DNA from: Bacillota bacterium
Lineage (GTDB): Bacteria; Bacillota; Bacilli; Alicyclobacillales; SLC66
Reading direction: 5' to 3'
Assembly (NCBI GenBank): GCA_021821185.1
Contig: JAKACU010000002.1
Location: forward strand, 1 to 48,395
Length of the DNA: 48,395 nt
Part shown: piece after piece, positions 27,486-37,025 of the stretch
Layout of the letters: each line of letters starts with the position of its first letter
How positions within the stretch are numbered: position 1 is the first letter of the stretch
Notes under the pieces: generated by a model
The model's database searches: none
Seen by the model: the letters and a program-made list of their open reading frames with translations, nothing else
What the model was told of the DNA's origin: nothing
Position numbers and translations under genes: made by a program

Positions 27486-29054
27486 TTATGCTTCAGCAAA
27501 AAAAACACTTGAACCTACCCCTTGATCGAAATAGGAAGTTCCCTTGAAGCCGACACTAAGTGTACTTACTACAGGCGCAGTCAGTACCGGAATGGGCGAT
27601 GACGGTTGCCGAAAAGACTGTTGACTCGATCCTGAATCACTGCGAACATCCACCGATACACTCGCAAATCCACTTTGTAAAAGTTGTTCCTTTAAATCCG
27701 GAAGAAACTTTTCAAGTAGCATTTTTGACGTGTCAGCAGAGGTTACAAATTGTACGTTCAATTCACCCGATGAGTGCGCATGTATGTTTAACTTTAGCTT
27801 ACCTAAATGCGCTGGTATCAAGGTCATTTCCACCGAAGATTGAACTGGCATCCCGGTTTCACGAGCTTTAGCCATCGCAAGATTGAGCAATTGTTGTCCA
27901 TCGCCTCGAAGCCAATAAGCAGCATTGCTTAACGAATAGCCGTTTATGCTGGTTGTTGGCGATGCCATGGGTATGAACGTTGTGACTGGTGTGGTAACGC
28001 TACTTGTATTAACCTCCAATACCAATGATGATGACGCACTGCTGCTTTGATCGGTTTGTTGCTTATTTGTCGTATCACGCCGCAAGCTTGCTTCACTAAC
28101 GGCCCTCGACGCAGTGTGTTTAACAAAGCTCTTTTGCAACCATTTTGCGGCTCCTTGATTACTGGTGGGTAACGTTTCTACTAACACATTTGATGTGGCA
28201 ACTTTGTTCTTTGACTTAAGCGCCATACCTTTTGCCGTTCGAACGATTGTTGGTTTCAAAGTGTTTTTTTGCATTACGAGTGACTGCAACGTAGGCTTTG
28301 CCATGATGTCTGACCGACTGATACTACGTTTTGCGATCACCTGCAAAAAACTACTTTTTACTTGACTGTTCGTTGGCATCGTTGCTATCAACGAATTTTG
28401 TGCTATTTGTATTGATGAAGGCTTCAAGGATTCACTTTGCAACGAAAGTGCTGGCGACGAATTTTTAAGTGTCATGTTTTGCCGCTTGACACTGCGATCT
28501 ACAGGCATTGTCAAACTTCCCTGGTTCGCCAAGGACGACAAATTTGAGCTTTTCATAAGCTTTGACACACTAACCGATTGGTTAGTGTGCCCGCCAGTTG
28601 ATCGAATTGTTGGAGCCATCGGTATAGATTGTTTTGAGTTCGCAGACAAGTCACGAACAGGGAGTTTCTTACCTATCGACACAGTAGCAGCAGTTTGAAT
28701 TTGACTTGGCTTGACAGCATCAAGGCCATGAGCTTTTGTTGTCACATCACCGGTTGTTGCATGAGTAACATGTGAAATCAAGCGGGTTTTCCCTTGAGAG
28801 GGCAGTGGATTTGTTGCAAGGAATGACCCCGGAACACTTAGTGTACCTGCAAGAATCGCACCCTGTTTCTTCTCACTAAGCACTGAATTATGCTCTTTTT
28901 GTAGCAAAGCCGCAAAAGACCCCTTAACTCTCACATGATGAGTTGTAACGGAACGTTTATCCTTACCACAAGTCAAAAGTGCCTTTATATCGCCTTTTGG
29001 CACATGCTTAGATACACCCGTTTTTGCTTTTAAAGGGAATTCATAAGCGATCAT
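27486..29054 (-). CDS. fliK: Flagellar hook-length control protein FliK
   Basis: Secreted ruler that ends hook growth via FlhB. 522 residues. The long N-terminal part (about 1-340) is basic, Ser/Thr-rich and weakly conserved, as expected for a ruler. The C-terminal Flg_hook domain (about 375-470) has MTLIPAHLGKLKLNIHAHSSGELNVQF and FLPDLKEQLLQSGFASVSVDV, typical of FliK. ATG 29054 follows AGGAGG. It lies between the motE-like gene and flgD. Confidence 0.92.
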   Translation of the reverse strand: MIAYEFPLKAKTGVSKHVPKGDIKALLTCGKDKRSVTTHHVRVKGSFAALLQKEHNSVLSEKKQGAILAGTLSVPGSFLATNPLPSQGKTRLISHVTHATTGDVTTKAHGLDAVKPSQIQTAATVSIGKKLPVRDLSANSKQSIPMAPTIRSTGGHTNQSVSVSKLMKSSNLSSLANQGSLTMPVDRSVKRQNMTLKNSSPALSLQSESLKPSSIQIAQNSLIATMPTNSQVKSSFLQVIAKRSISRSDIMAKPTLQSLVMQKNTLKPTIVRTAKGMALKSKNKVATSNVLVETLPTSNQGAAKWLQKSFVKHTASRAVSEASLRRDTTNKQQTDQSSSASSSLVLEVNTSSVTTPVTTFIPMASPTTSINGYSLSNAAYWLRGDGQQLLNLAMAKARETGMPVQSSVEMTLIPAHLGKLKLNIHAHSSGELNVQFVTSADTSKMLLEKFLPDLKEQLLQSGFASVSVDVRSDSGSSQQSFRQPSSPIPVLTAPVVSTLSVGFKGTSYFDQGVGSSVFFAEA

Positions 29055-29123
29055 GTTCTATCGTTCCTCCTTTCCTACGATGTTGAAAAAAGTTTTGCAT
29101 CCCCCCTTTCGCCAACCCAAACT

Positions 29124-29720
29124 TCAGGCACCAGCTTGCAACAATTTCGCTGCTACTTTAACTGGTAATTGCGCCATGACAGAGGCTTGATCTGGTGCAT
29201 CCATCGCTTGCAGTGTCAATACTTGCTCATGAAACGGCAACTGCGTCAAAATCTGCGATGCTTGAGTCGGTGACATGTTCATTAACACAGTCGCCTCTGA
29301 TTTGGCATTTTTCGAAACTTGTTTGGCGACTACAAGTTGACGTTGCACTCTATGCAATTCATTTTTCAAGACAGATGCCGACGTTTTAGATGTAGCAAGT
29401 TGCTGTTGCAAACGGTGCACAGAAACTTCCAAAGTTTTAAGGTGTAACCGGTCATTCGCAACAGTTAGTTTCAATTGCGTTTTTAGCGACGATACCTGTT
29501 CCGACACAGGCGGCATCTTGGCCGGTAACCCCAACGAATGTCGAACAACAGGAAACTGATCAAGCCACGTATTGAACGTCCCTGTTACGTTAAAACCTAA
29601 TATAAACTGTAATATGACGATAAGAAGAATGATCGTAAACATAATGGGTAAAATGATCATATAAAACACCCAAGAGAGAGGGCGCACTTCGTAAGGTTTT
29701 TCTTTTTTATCCGCCACCAA
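29124..29720 (-). CDS. MotE-like (YlxF) flagellar export protein with MgtE-N-type tail
   Basis: 198 residues. One membrane helix (about 20-45), a coiled coil (about 78-143) and a C-terminal MSPTQASQILTQLPFHEQVLTLQAM domain resembling the MgtE N-terminal fold. This matches B. subtilis YlxF and clostridial MotE-like proteins next to fliK; a chaperone role for FliK has been proposed in Proteobacterial relatives. TTG 29720 follows GAGGAG at 7 nt. Confidence 0.78.
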   Translation of the reverse strand: MVADKKEKPYEVRPLSWVFYMIILPIMFTIILLIVILQFILGFNVTGTFNTWLDQFPVVRHSLGLPAKMPPVSEQVSSLKTQLKLTVANDRLHLKTLEVSVHRLQQQLATSKTSASVLKNELHRVQRQLVVAKQVSKNAKSEATVLMNMSPTQASQILTQLPFHEQVLTLQAMDAPDQASVMAQLPVKVAAKLLQAGA

Positions 29721-29754
29721 CCGTCAACTCCTCTTGAGTGATAAGCAAATTCAC

Positions 29755-30186
29755 TTATAAGATCGCCTTATTACGCGACACAGCAAGATCATCAGCCTGC
29801 CGCAAGTCATGTTTGTAGCGTTCAGCATCGATCGCTTCTAACGTTTGTTCATGATAAATCTCCCAGCGTGTGACATCTTGATACGCCAATGTCGTTTGCT
29901 GACGAAATTGTTCTACTTCCTCCGAACGTCCGATCACCGTAGCTGTTTGTTTCAATTTTTGTTCCTGAAGTAAATCAAAATAATAATGCCATAATAGTGC
30001 ATCGTTGCCTGACCGGAATAAAGTAAGGTGATCATGATCCAAATTTTCGATGCCTCTTTGTAACTGTGCCAACTTCGCAGTTTGCTCTTCCAGTGCGTAA
30101 GTTGCATTTTTTTGTCTTGCTACAGCCTGCTGTAAAACCAATTCATGTAAGTGATGCAGTCGTGCTGTTCGATCGCTTTTAGTCAT
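29755..30186 (-). CDS. fliJ: Flagellar export protein FliJ
   Basis: Small coiled-coil stalk of the FliI ATPase and export chaperone. 143 residues, almost wholly alpha-helical heptads. Sequence is weakly conserved; position directly after fliI (4-base ATGA overlap) and length support the call. Confidence 0.87.
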   Translation of the reverse strand: MTKSDRTARLHHLHELVLQQAVARQKNATYALEEQTAKLAQLQRGIENLDHDHLTLFRSGNDALLWHYYFDLLQEQKLKQTATVIGRSEEVEQFRQQTTLAYQDVTRWEIYHEQTLEAIDAERYKHDLRQADDLAVSRNKAIL

Positions 30187-31508
30187 CGTTCGATGCTCCC
30201 CTGCACAAGGCTTACTAACTGTTGGATCGTATCTTCAAACGCAGAAGCATCATCCACAGATTGACATAAAAACGCCAGTAAATCTTGATCCATTTTGATT
30301 GCTTGATCAGCTACCTCATCAGAGCCCTGCTGATAAGCACCAATTTTAATGAGATCATCGACATCGCGTTTGGCGGCCATAAGGCGACGGATGTGCATGG
30401 CTGCTTGCACATGTTCCTTTTGTGCGACATCCCCCATTAACCGACTAATGCTTTGCAAAGGATCCACGGAAGGGAAATGACCGCGATTCGCCAAATTACG
30501 ATCCAGTACGATATGGCCATCCAAAATCCCACGTACAGCATCGGCAATCGGATCTTGTAAATCATCGCCATCCACAAGTACTGTGTAAATGCCCGTAATC
30601 GAACCAAGTTTTGCGCGCCCTGCTCGTTCAAGCAGTTTAGGCAAGGTAGCAAACACCGATGGGGTATATCCCCGCGCCGTCGGAGGTTCTCCAATGGCAA
30701 GGCCTAGTTCTCTTGAGGCCATCGCAAAACGTGTGACAGAATCCATCATCAAAGTCACTTGGTTCCCTTGATCGCGAAAATATTCAGCGATTGCCGTGGC
30801 GACGAATGCCCCTTTAATGCGGACAAGCGCAGGTTGATCGGATGTAGCCACAACCACGACAGAATGCGCCAAGGCATCTCCCAAATCGCGTTCGATAAAT
30901 TCCCGCACCTCTCGCCCACGCTCTCCAATCAACGCAATGACATTAACATCGGCTTCTGTATTTTTCGCGATCATACCTAGTAGCGTACTTTTGCCAACTC
31001 CACTACCAGCGAAAAGCCCAACACGTTGTCCTAGTCCTAATGTCAGCAGACCATCAATGACCCGAACTCCTGTGCCAAGGCGACGATCAATTCGCGGACG
31101 CGATAATGGCGACGGAGGATTGCGATGAATCGGCACCCACTCATCGGCATCCAACTTACCCATGCCATCGATAGGCTCACCCAAACCGTCAAGCACTCTA
31201 CCGAGCAACCCCGGCCCAACGGCAATTTGCAATGAGTTACCAGTTGCCTCCACTTCACTTCCGGGTGCTAATCCGTCCAAAGAACCTAAAGGCATCAGTA
31301 AGACACGATCAGCTCGAAACCCAACTACTTCACATAGTGAATCCTGTCCATGGTCGCTGTGAATGATACACACATCACCAATGCGTGCTGCAGGACCATT
31401 TGCCTCCATGGTCAATCCAATGACTTGTTCCACACGTCCGTAAACCTTATGAAATCTTCCGCGTTCTAGTGCAATTTTATAAGGATCAAGTGTTGGCAGT
31501 TCGATCAT
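30183..31508 (-). CDS. fliI: Flagellum-specific ATPase FliI
   Basis: F1-beta-like ATPase that energises flagellar export. 441 residues. Walker A GSGVGKST at 168-175; ALIGERGREVREFIE and the Walker B region LMMDSVTRFA are clear. ATG 31508, 9 nt after GGGAGG, is preferred to ATG 31514, which is 3 nt away. It overlaps fliH. Confidence 0.96.
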   Translation of the reverse strand: MIELPTLDPYKIALERGRFHKVYGRVEQVIGLTMEANGPAARIGDVCIIHSDHGQDSLCEVVGFRADRVLLMPLGSLDGLAPGSEVEATGNSLQIAVGPGLLGRVLDGLGEPIDGMGKLDADEWVPIHRNPPSPLSRPRIDRRLGTGVRVIDGLLTLGLGQRVGLFAGSGVGKSTLLGMIAKNTEADVNVIALIGERGREVREFIERDLGDALAHSVVVVATSDQPALVRIKGAFVATAIAEYFRDQGNQVTLMMDSVTRFAMASRELGLAIGEPPTARGYTPSVFATLPKLLERAGRAKLGSITGIYTVLVDGDDLQDPIADAVRGILDGHIVLDRNLANRGHFPSVDPLQSISRLMGDVAQKEHVQAAMHIRRLMAAKRDVDDLIKIGAYQQGSDEVADQAIKMDQDLLAFLCQSVDDASAFEDTIQQLVSLVQGSIER

Positions 31509-32283
31509 TCTCATCGACCTCCCACTCTTTGGCTATGTGAAGGAGAATTTGTCGTACCTGATCAAATCGAACGTCGAGTCGCCCATCAACCGTTCCTTGA
31601 TCCGTGCGGATCACAATATCGCCAGGTTGCAACGCTTGGTCAATAATGATGGAACATTCCGACGTTTGCGTTAGCATACGTTCCATTCGCTCCCGTTTGT
31701 CAAGAACGGACGCAAAGTCAGCCGATGCTACGCGGATCTCCACTTGGTGCGCTTTGTCCACATCTCGTAACAGATCCTGTGCAAAGATAGCTGCGTAGTC
31801 ACTCGATGCTTGATCAAGTTCCCTGCGAACAATGCGTTTTGCAACCAACAAGGCAAGTTCAACGATAAACGACTCTGATTTTTTAATACGAGCATGCCGT
31901 TCCGTTTGTGCAAGTGCAAGCGACTGATTTATCTGATCAATCACAATCTGCTCATTCATTTGCGCTTCTTTGCGACCAAGATCCAACCCTTGCTCAAAAC
32001 CTGCCTGTTCAGCTTTTAAACGAATATCTTCAACTTCTATTTGTGCTTGTTCTACTAACTGAACAGCTCTTTGTCGCGCCTTTTCCACTAAAGACAACAT
32101 ATCTTCTTCAATTTGTGCAAGTTCTTGCTTACGACGAGCATATTCTGCCTCCACTTCCACAAACGGCGAAAACAGAGTACTTTCATCTGGTATACTGAGA
32201 GTCCCAAGCGTCGTTTCGCGTGAAGGATGGGCAATTGTTCTCTCTGGCATTTTCTTTTCCTTTGGTCGAAGAATTCTAGACAA
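31486..32283 (-). CDS. fliH: Flagellar assembly protein FliH
   Basis: Regulator of FliI. 265 residues from TTG 32283. Mostly helical with a long charged coiled coil (about 45-150), then the C-terminal FliH/VATPase-E-like domain ending in RLDVRFDQVRQIL. The N-terminal SRILRPK resembles the SRIIKS start of other FliH proteins, which supports TTG 32283 (GGAGG 11 nt upstream, 8-bp overlap with fliG). ATG 32250 is an alternative. The longest open frame, from 32382, runs far into fliG and is rejected. Confidence 0.87.
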   Translation of the reverse strand: MSRILRPKEKKMPERTIAHPSRETTLGTLSIPDESTLFSPFVEVEAEYARRKQELAQIEEDMLSLVEKARQRAVQLVEQAQIEVEDIRLKAEQAGFEQGLDLGRKEAQMNEQIVIDQINQSLALAQTERHARIKKSESFIVELALLVAKRIVRRELDQASSDYAAIFAQDLLRDVDKAHQVEIRVASADFASVLDKRERMERMLTQTSECSIIIDQALQPGDIVIRTDQGTVDGRLDVRFDQVRQILLHIAKEWEVDENDRTANT

Positions 32284-33286
32284 GAATATCTTCACCTCCA
32301 CCACGCGCAATGACGATCTCGCCCATTTCTTCCAAGCGACGAATTTGCGCGACAATACGTTGCTGTGCCTCTTCAACATCACGCAACCTGACTGGCGGTG
32401 CGAATTCCATATCCTGTTTGAACGTCTCTACCATGCGCTTAGACATATTGCGATAGACAGCCTCTTGAACATCTTCACTGGCGGTACGCAAGGCCAGCAT
32501 CAAATCACTTTGCTCCACATCGCGAATAACTCGTTGAATGGCGCGATTATCCAACAGAACGATATCCTCAAAGACAAACATGAGTTTTTTGATATTCTCA
32601 GCCAATTCAGGATCGCTTGTCTCAAGACTTTCTAAGATGCCACGTTCTGTAGCTCGATCAACGCCGTTTAAAATGTGCACTACAGCTTCCAGACCACCGA
32701 CTTCTGTGACATCAATGGAACTGGTGGATGCCATCTTCGTCTCAAGCACGCGCTCAACCGAACTGATCACTTCAGGACTGGTAGCCTCCATCACAGCAAT
32801 CCGCTTAGCTACATCCGCACGAACAATGGCGGGCAATTCACCCAATATAGCTGCGGCTTGATTGGCATCAAGATAAGATAGAACCAAGGCGATGGTTTGC
32901 GGATGTTCATTTTGAATAAACCCCAAAATTTGACTGGGATTAGCTCGGCGAGCAAATTCGAACGGTCGCACTTGAAGAGATGAAGTCAACCGTTCAATAA
33001 TCGATAATGCACGTTCTTGCCCCATTGCTTTTTCAAGTACCTCTTTGGCATATTCAATGCCTCCAGATGCGATAATCTGATCGGCAACCGCTAGTTCCTG
33101 AAACTCATGAAGTACAGGAGAGCGATCTTGGCTATCCACTTTTCGCATCGTAGCAATTTCTAAGGTCAATTGTTCAATTTCATCTTCTCGCAAGTGTCGA
33201 TAGATATTTGACGCTACTTCGGGCCCAAGGGAGATGAGCAGAATCGCCGCTTTTTGTTTACTCGTCAATTCGGTGCCTCGACGCAC
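32276..33286 (-). CDS. fliG: Flagellar motor switch protein FliG
   Basis: Torque-generating rotor protein that contacts the stator and FliM. 336 residues. N-terminal ELTSKQKAAILLISLGPEVASNIYRHL; middle domain HPQTIALVLSYL; C-terminal torque helix with alternating charged residues (RAIQRVIRDVEQSDLMLALR). GTG 33286 follows GGGGG at 8 nt. It follows fliF. Confidence 0.96.
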   Translation of the reverse strand: MRRGTELTSKQKAAILLISLGPEVASNIYRHLREDEIEQLTLEIATMRKVDSQDRSPVLHEFQELAVADQIIASGGIEYAKEVLEKAMGQERALSIIERLTSSLQVRPFEFARRANPSQILGFIQNEHPQTIALVLSYLDANQAAAILGELPAIVRADVAKRIAVMEATSPEVISSVERVLETKMASTSSIDVTEVGGLEAVVHILNGVDRATERGILESLETSDPELAENIKKLMFVFEDIVLLDNRAIQRVIRDVEQSDLMLALRTASEDVQEAVYRNMSKRMVETFKQDMEFAPPVRLRDVEEAQQRIVAQIRRLEEMGEIVIARGGGEDILV

Positions 33287-33298
33287 TGCATTAGCCCC

Positions 33299-34837
33299 CT
33301 ACTCTTCCGATATCCATGCTCTCACAAGCCCTGCAAAAGACTCAGGTCGCCGTAAAGCCATCTCTTGCAACTGCTTTGTCAAAGTAACCTCTTCTGGTTC
33401 AGGAGGTGGACTGGCCATGGCTGCGGCAGACAAGGAGCCTAGTGCACTCGTAGTAACACGCCTCTTATTGCGCGAACGCAACCACGCTATCGACACGGCG
33501 CCTACAGCCAATAGCAAGGCTGCAGCACCACCGATACCAAGCGGTCCACCCAAAAGCGAAGATGATGTCGCGGGAACAGTCAACGCAGTTGTGAACGGCG
33601 CCGATAACACTGTAACCGAAGGAGCTTTCACCGTGGTACCACGTTGACCAATTGCCGTTAACACATACGATTGGATGGCAGAACGTAAACTTGGTGTGAG
33701 CACCATGGCTTTTGAATTGATCAAAACACTGACTGTGTAACCATTAACTTGCATGGGATCATACGTTGTAGATGTATTCACATAGTTATTATCATAATTT
33801 GTTGTGCTTGAACGGCTTGACGAAGAACCACCGTTGCCAGTTCCTGCCGATCCATAGGTGACGATATTCGGGTTTTGTGTTGCTTGACCAGCCACACCAC
33901 CCGTCGCGGCGGTCGATGCACCTGTTGAAGATTGCTGAGAAGCCTGTGCCGACAAAGGAGGTCCCGCCGTCACTTGGTGCTGTTGTCGTGTAACTTGATT
34001 GAAAGTAACCGATGCATGAACAATGACCTGAACATTCCCGGAGCCAACCATTTGTGCAAGACTACCTTGCAGTTGCGTTTGCGCCGCTTGTTCCAATTGT
34101 TGTTGCATGGCAAGTTCCTGACTAGCCAATGAACTTCCTCCAGCAGTCGTGGCATTTGATGATGCAGAAGACGACAAATCATTGCCATTTTGATCAACAA
34201 CAACGACATCCGCAGAGTTGAGACCCTGCACCGAATGAGCTACTAATTGCTGAATGCCATACACCTGTTGAGGCGTTAAAGCCGCTCCTGCACCCAGCGT
34301 TAAAACGACGGTGGCTTTAGCGGATGAATTCGCTGAACTGACCAAAAAAGAACTTTGCTGCGCGGGCACAACGGTTACCTCAGCACTGGCGATACCATTG
34401 ATCAAATCAATCGATTGTGCAATTCTTTGTTGTAAAACAGACAGTTGTTCCAAATTCAATTCCTGACTGGACAACGAAAAAACACTACTTTGTTGAAAGA
34501 TTTGCGAATAATCTACCGTTCCGCTAGAAGGCAAGCCTTGCATCGCCATATCAACTCGCACTTGATCCGCTTGCTGCGCAGGTACGAGAACATTGGTTCC
34601 CTGTAATTGGTATGGAATCTTCAACTGATCAAGCTTTTGCGTAATTTCTCCAGCTGACTTTGCATCAAGGTTGGAGAACACCACTTGATAATTGGGATTA
34701 CTAAAAAACAAGGTTAAAGCGACCACAGTCGCCAGAAAAAACGCCAAAATAAGCCATAAATTACGACGTTGTTTTTTTTCTAGACTTTCATAAAAGGATT
34801 GCCACCGAGCACGCAAAGAGGCTATATCAAAATTCAT
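33299..34837 (-). CDS. fliF: Flagellar MS-ring protein FliF
   Basis: Forms the membrane MS ring. 512 residues. Two membrane helices (about 26-45 and 437-457) bracket the periplasmic part. LDQLKIPYQL and GLPSSGTVDYSQIF are conserved; a Ser/Gly-rich spacer occupies about 290-345. The C-terminal tail (about 490-512: TKQLQEMALRRPESFAGLVRAWI) is the FliG-binding peptide. Confidence 0.96.
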   Translation of the reverse strand: MNFDIASLRARWQSFYESLEKKQRRNLWLILAFFLATVVALTLFFSNPNYQVVFSNLDAKSAGEITQKLDQLKIPYQLQGTNVLVPAQQADQVRVDMAMQGLPSSGTVDYSQIFQQSSVFSLSSQELNLEQLSVLQQRIAQSIDLINGIASAEVTVVPAQQSSFLVSSANSSAKATVVLTLGAGAALTPQQVYGIQQLVAHSVQGLNSADVVVVDQNGNDLSSSASSNATTAGGSSLASQELAMQQQLEQAAQTQLQGSLAQMVGSGNVQVIVHASVTFNQVTRQQHQVTAGPPLSAQASQQSSTGASTAATGGVAGQATQNPNIVTYGSAGTGNGGSSSSRSSTTNYDNNYVNTSTTYDPMQVNGYTVSVLINSKAMVLTPSLRSAIQSYVLTAIGQRGTTVKAPSVTVLSAPFTTALTVPATSSSLLGGPLGIGGAAALLLAVGAVSIAWLRSRNKRRVTTSALGSLSAAAMASPPPEPEEVTLTKQLQEMALRRPESFAGLVRAWISEE

Positions 34838-34864
34838 AGATCATGTCACCTGGTCGTTTCATAC

Positions 34865-35170
34865 CTACACCTGCATGTTCATGACTTGCTGATAAGCAGC
34901 CACCACGCGATTTTGCACTTGTACCGTCAAATCAATAGCCAACTGTGCCTCTGTAGCCGATGTCATGACCGAGGCGAGATTTGTCGACGTGCCAGCTGCA
35001 AGACCTACTCCTTGCAATTGTGATTGACGAACCGAATCGCTGACCGACTGCAAAGCATTATTCAAGACGGAAGCAAAATTACTACCGCCCGAAGAACCAT
35101 TGGTCACAGTAGACGTGAGCGAAGAATTCGAAACTGGTGTTGCTATGACGTTCGATATCGGAACTATCAC
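34865..35170 (-). CDS. fliE: Flagellar hook-basal body complex protein FliE
   Basis: Joins the MS ring to the rod. 101 residues. NFASVLNNALQSVSDSVRQSQ and the C-terminal VMTSATEAQLAIDLTVQVQNRVVAAYQQVMNM are family motifs. Starts at GTG 35170. It follows flgC by 10 bp. Confidence 0.94.
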   Translation of the reverse strand: MIVPISNVIATPVSNSSLTSTVTNGSSGGSNFASVLNNALQSVSDSVRQSQLQGVGLAAGTSTNLASVMTSATEAQLAIDLTVQVQNRVVAAYQQVMNMQV

Positions 35171-35180
35171 GACTTATCCC

Positions 35181-35621
35181 CTACTTTCCAATCTGCAACG
35201 CTTGAACGTCGACTTGTTTTGCTGCATTAAAAGCCGTTACATTAGCCTGATAGGCATGTGATGCCGTAATCAAATCGACCATTTCCGTTGACGTATTGAC
35301 GTTTGGCATTTGCACATAGCCATTAACAGCATCAGGATTGGTAGGGTCATAGACCAACTTAAAAGGGCTTGGATCCTGTACGATACTTTGAATGGCGACC
35401 CCATTGCCAACAGTACTTTGCGCACCCGTCGTACCTTGCAAAACGGAAGCGAAGCTTGATGAAGGCAATGACGAAAAAACAACTTCCTCCCGGCGGTATG
35501 GCCCGCCTTGCGGCGTTCTTGTCGTATTCGCGTTAGCGATGTTATTGGCTATAACGTCCATCCAAGTACTGTTTGCTGAAAGCCCTGAAGCACTAATGGA
35601 CAAACCCGAGAAAAGCCCCAC
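35181..35621 (-). CDS. flgC: Flagellar basal-body rod protein FlgC
   Basis: Proximal rod protein. 146 residues. N-terminal LSISASGLSANSTWMDVIANNIANANTTRT; C-terminal MVDLITASHAYQANVTAFNAAKQ. GTG 35621 is placed 9 nt after GGAGG, which itself overlaps the flgB stop. Confidence 0.95.
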   Translation of the reverse strand: MGLFSGLSISASGLSANSTWMDVIANNIANANTTRTPQGGPYRREEVVFSSLPSSSFASVLQGTTGAQSTVGNGVAIQSIVQDPSPFKLVYDPTNPDAVNGYVQMPNVNTSTEMVDLITASHAYQANVTAFNAAKQVDVQALQIGK

Positions 35622-35627
35622 GAATCA

Positions 35628-36053
35628 TCACCTCCCCATTATCGCCGTGCGCAGTAACCCAAACTGATCATTTAATTCCTGAACTAAAGCGGCATAATTT
35701 ATCTGATTTTGGGCGATTCCACTCATCTCAGCAGTCAAATTGACATTGTTTCCGTTGTTTGAAACCGACGTAGCTTGATCTGTGGTCACGACAGGAGATA
35801 CAGCAGTAAATGAAGCGGCACCTGCAAGGTCTGATACATTATTACTCGCCATCGTCAATGTGCCAGATCCATTTGGCGTTAATCCTACATTTCCCAACTG
35901 TGCTTGCAATAGATTTTCAAACTCTACCGATTGCCGTTTATATCCGGGCGTATTGGCATTAGCAATGTTATTTGCGTAAACCTCTTGCCGCAATTGGCTA
36001 GCTTTAAGCGCAGATTGCAACGATGAAAACACAATGGAATCTAATGATGCCAA
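35628..36053 (-). CDS. flgB: Flagellar basal-body rod protein FlgB
   Basis: Proximal rod protein, first gene of the flagellar operon. N-terminal SSLQSALKASQLRQEVYANNIANANTPGYKR; C-terminal TAEMSGIAQNQINYAALVQELNDQFGLL. 141 residues from TTG 36053, which follows GGGGGTGAG at 8 nt. TTG 36056 is almost as good. The longest open frame starts at 36110, but its first 19 residues are hydrophobic, lack a ribosome site and do not fit the family. Confidence 0.93.
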   Translation of the reverse strand: MASLDSIVFSSLQSALKASQLRQEVYANNIANANTPGYKRQSVEFENLLQAQLGNVGLTPNGSGTLTMASNNVSDLAGAASFTAVSPVVTTDQATSVSNNGNNVNLTAEMSGIAQNQINYAALVQELNDQFGLLRTAIMGR

Positions 36054-36161
36054 CAAACTCACCCCCAAAAACAACGCATCCAGAAAGTAGTACTTGTTAT
36101 ATTTCAACACGTTATCGTAATTTACCTTCTCAAATCCGACCTATTTCGACATTTTTTCTGC

Positions 36162-36205
36162 ACATAAAAATGTCCTTTGCCAATACGCAAAGGACATTTT
36201 TATGT
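36162..36205 (-). terminator. Perfect 19-bp inverted repeat terminating the codY operon
   Basis: Arms 36162-36180 and 36187-36205 are exact complements around a 6-base loop. The core is TGTCCTTTGC/GCAAAGGACA with A/T-rich outer arms, so in the minus-strand RNA the stem ends in a U-rich run. It lies 20 bp after the codY stop. Being symmetrical, it could stop transcription in both directions. It separates codY from the flagellar operon. Confidence 0.88.
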
Positions 36206-36224
36206 CACAATAAAAACTAAAAAC

Positions 36225-37001
36225 TTAACGATGACGCACTTTGTCTAACTGTGGCAGAAGTTTATCGTTGAGAATACGGATATAGGTACCTTTCATGCCT
36301 AATGATCTTGATTCAATTACCCCAGCGCTTTCCAATTTGCGTAAGGCATTTACAATAACAGAACGCGTGATACCAACCCGATCTGCAATTTTACTAGCGA
36401 CCAACAAGCCTTCTTTGCCTTCAAGTTCTTCGAAAATGTGCTCAATCGCTTCTAACTCACTGTAGGACAACGAATCAACAGCCATCTGTACAACTGCTCG
36501 CGAGCGGGTATCTTCTTCAATTTCGTGAGCACGTGACCGCAAAATCTCCATGCCAACGACCGTCGCACCATATTCGCCAAGCAACAAATCTTCATCGGTG
36601 AAACTTTTCGCAAATCGTGCCAAGATTAATGTGCCTAGGCGTTCACCACCGCCGATAATCGGAACAACTGTCACATAGTGACTTTCATGCTCGGCAATAA
36701 CTTGATCAGGAAATACGCTAAAAGGCTGCAAATCCGGTACATTGGCAACCGTTGAATCAATATGCAACATACTAATATTGTATTCGGGAGGAAATACCTT
36801 TTGCGCTAATAGTTCATCCATAATCTCTTGTGCGAATTCCGCAGGAATCGCATATCCAAGAATTTTCCCTGTTCTTGAGAGCACAAATACATTAGAATCG
36901 ATAACATCACGCATTACTTGTGCCATTTCCATAAAGTCGACATATTGTCCGGCACGTTGCAGCAACCGATTGATTCGTCTTGTTTTAGCCAATAAATCCA
37001 T
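36225..37001 (-). CDS. codY: GTP-sensing global transcription regulator CodY
   Basis: Represses nutrient-limitation genes when GTP and branched-chain amino acids are high. 258 residues. An N-terminal GAF ligand domain ([15 protein letters not shown] start) is joined by a helix ([17 protein letters not shown]) to a winged helix-turn-helix with the [21 protein letters not shown] recognition region (about 200-220). ATG 37001 follows GGAGG. In B. subtilis it is the last gene of codVWXY, exactly as here. Confidence 0.96.
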   Translation of the reverse strand: MDLLAKTRRINRLLQRAGQYVDFMEMAQVMRDVIDSNVFVLSRTGKILGYAIPAEFAQEIMDELLAQKVFPPEYNISMLHIDSTVANVPDLQPFSVFPDQVIAEHESHYVTVVPIIGGGERLGTLILARFAKSFTDEDLLLGEYGATVVGMEILRSRAHEIEEDTRSRAVVQMAVDSLSYSELEAIEHIFEELEGKEGLLVASKIADRVGITRSVIVNALRKLESAGVIESRSLGMKGTYIRILNDKLLPQLDKVRHR

Positions 37002-37025
37002 CTAGAAATCCTCCATATCGTCGCC

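Noticed and set aside
29055..29110. An 18-codon frame (MQNFFQHRRKGG start) between the motE-like gene and fliK
   Set aside because: Its ATG touches the G-run directly with no spacing, and it overlaps the fliK start; most likely chance.
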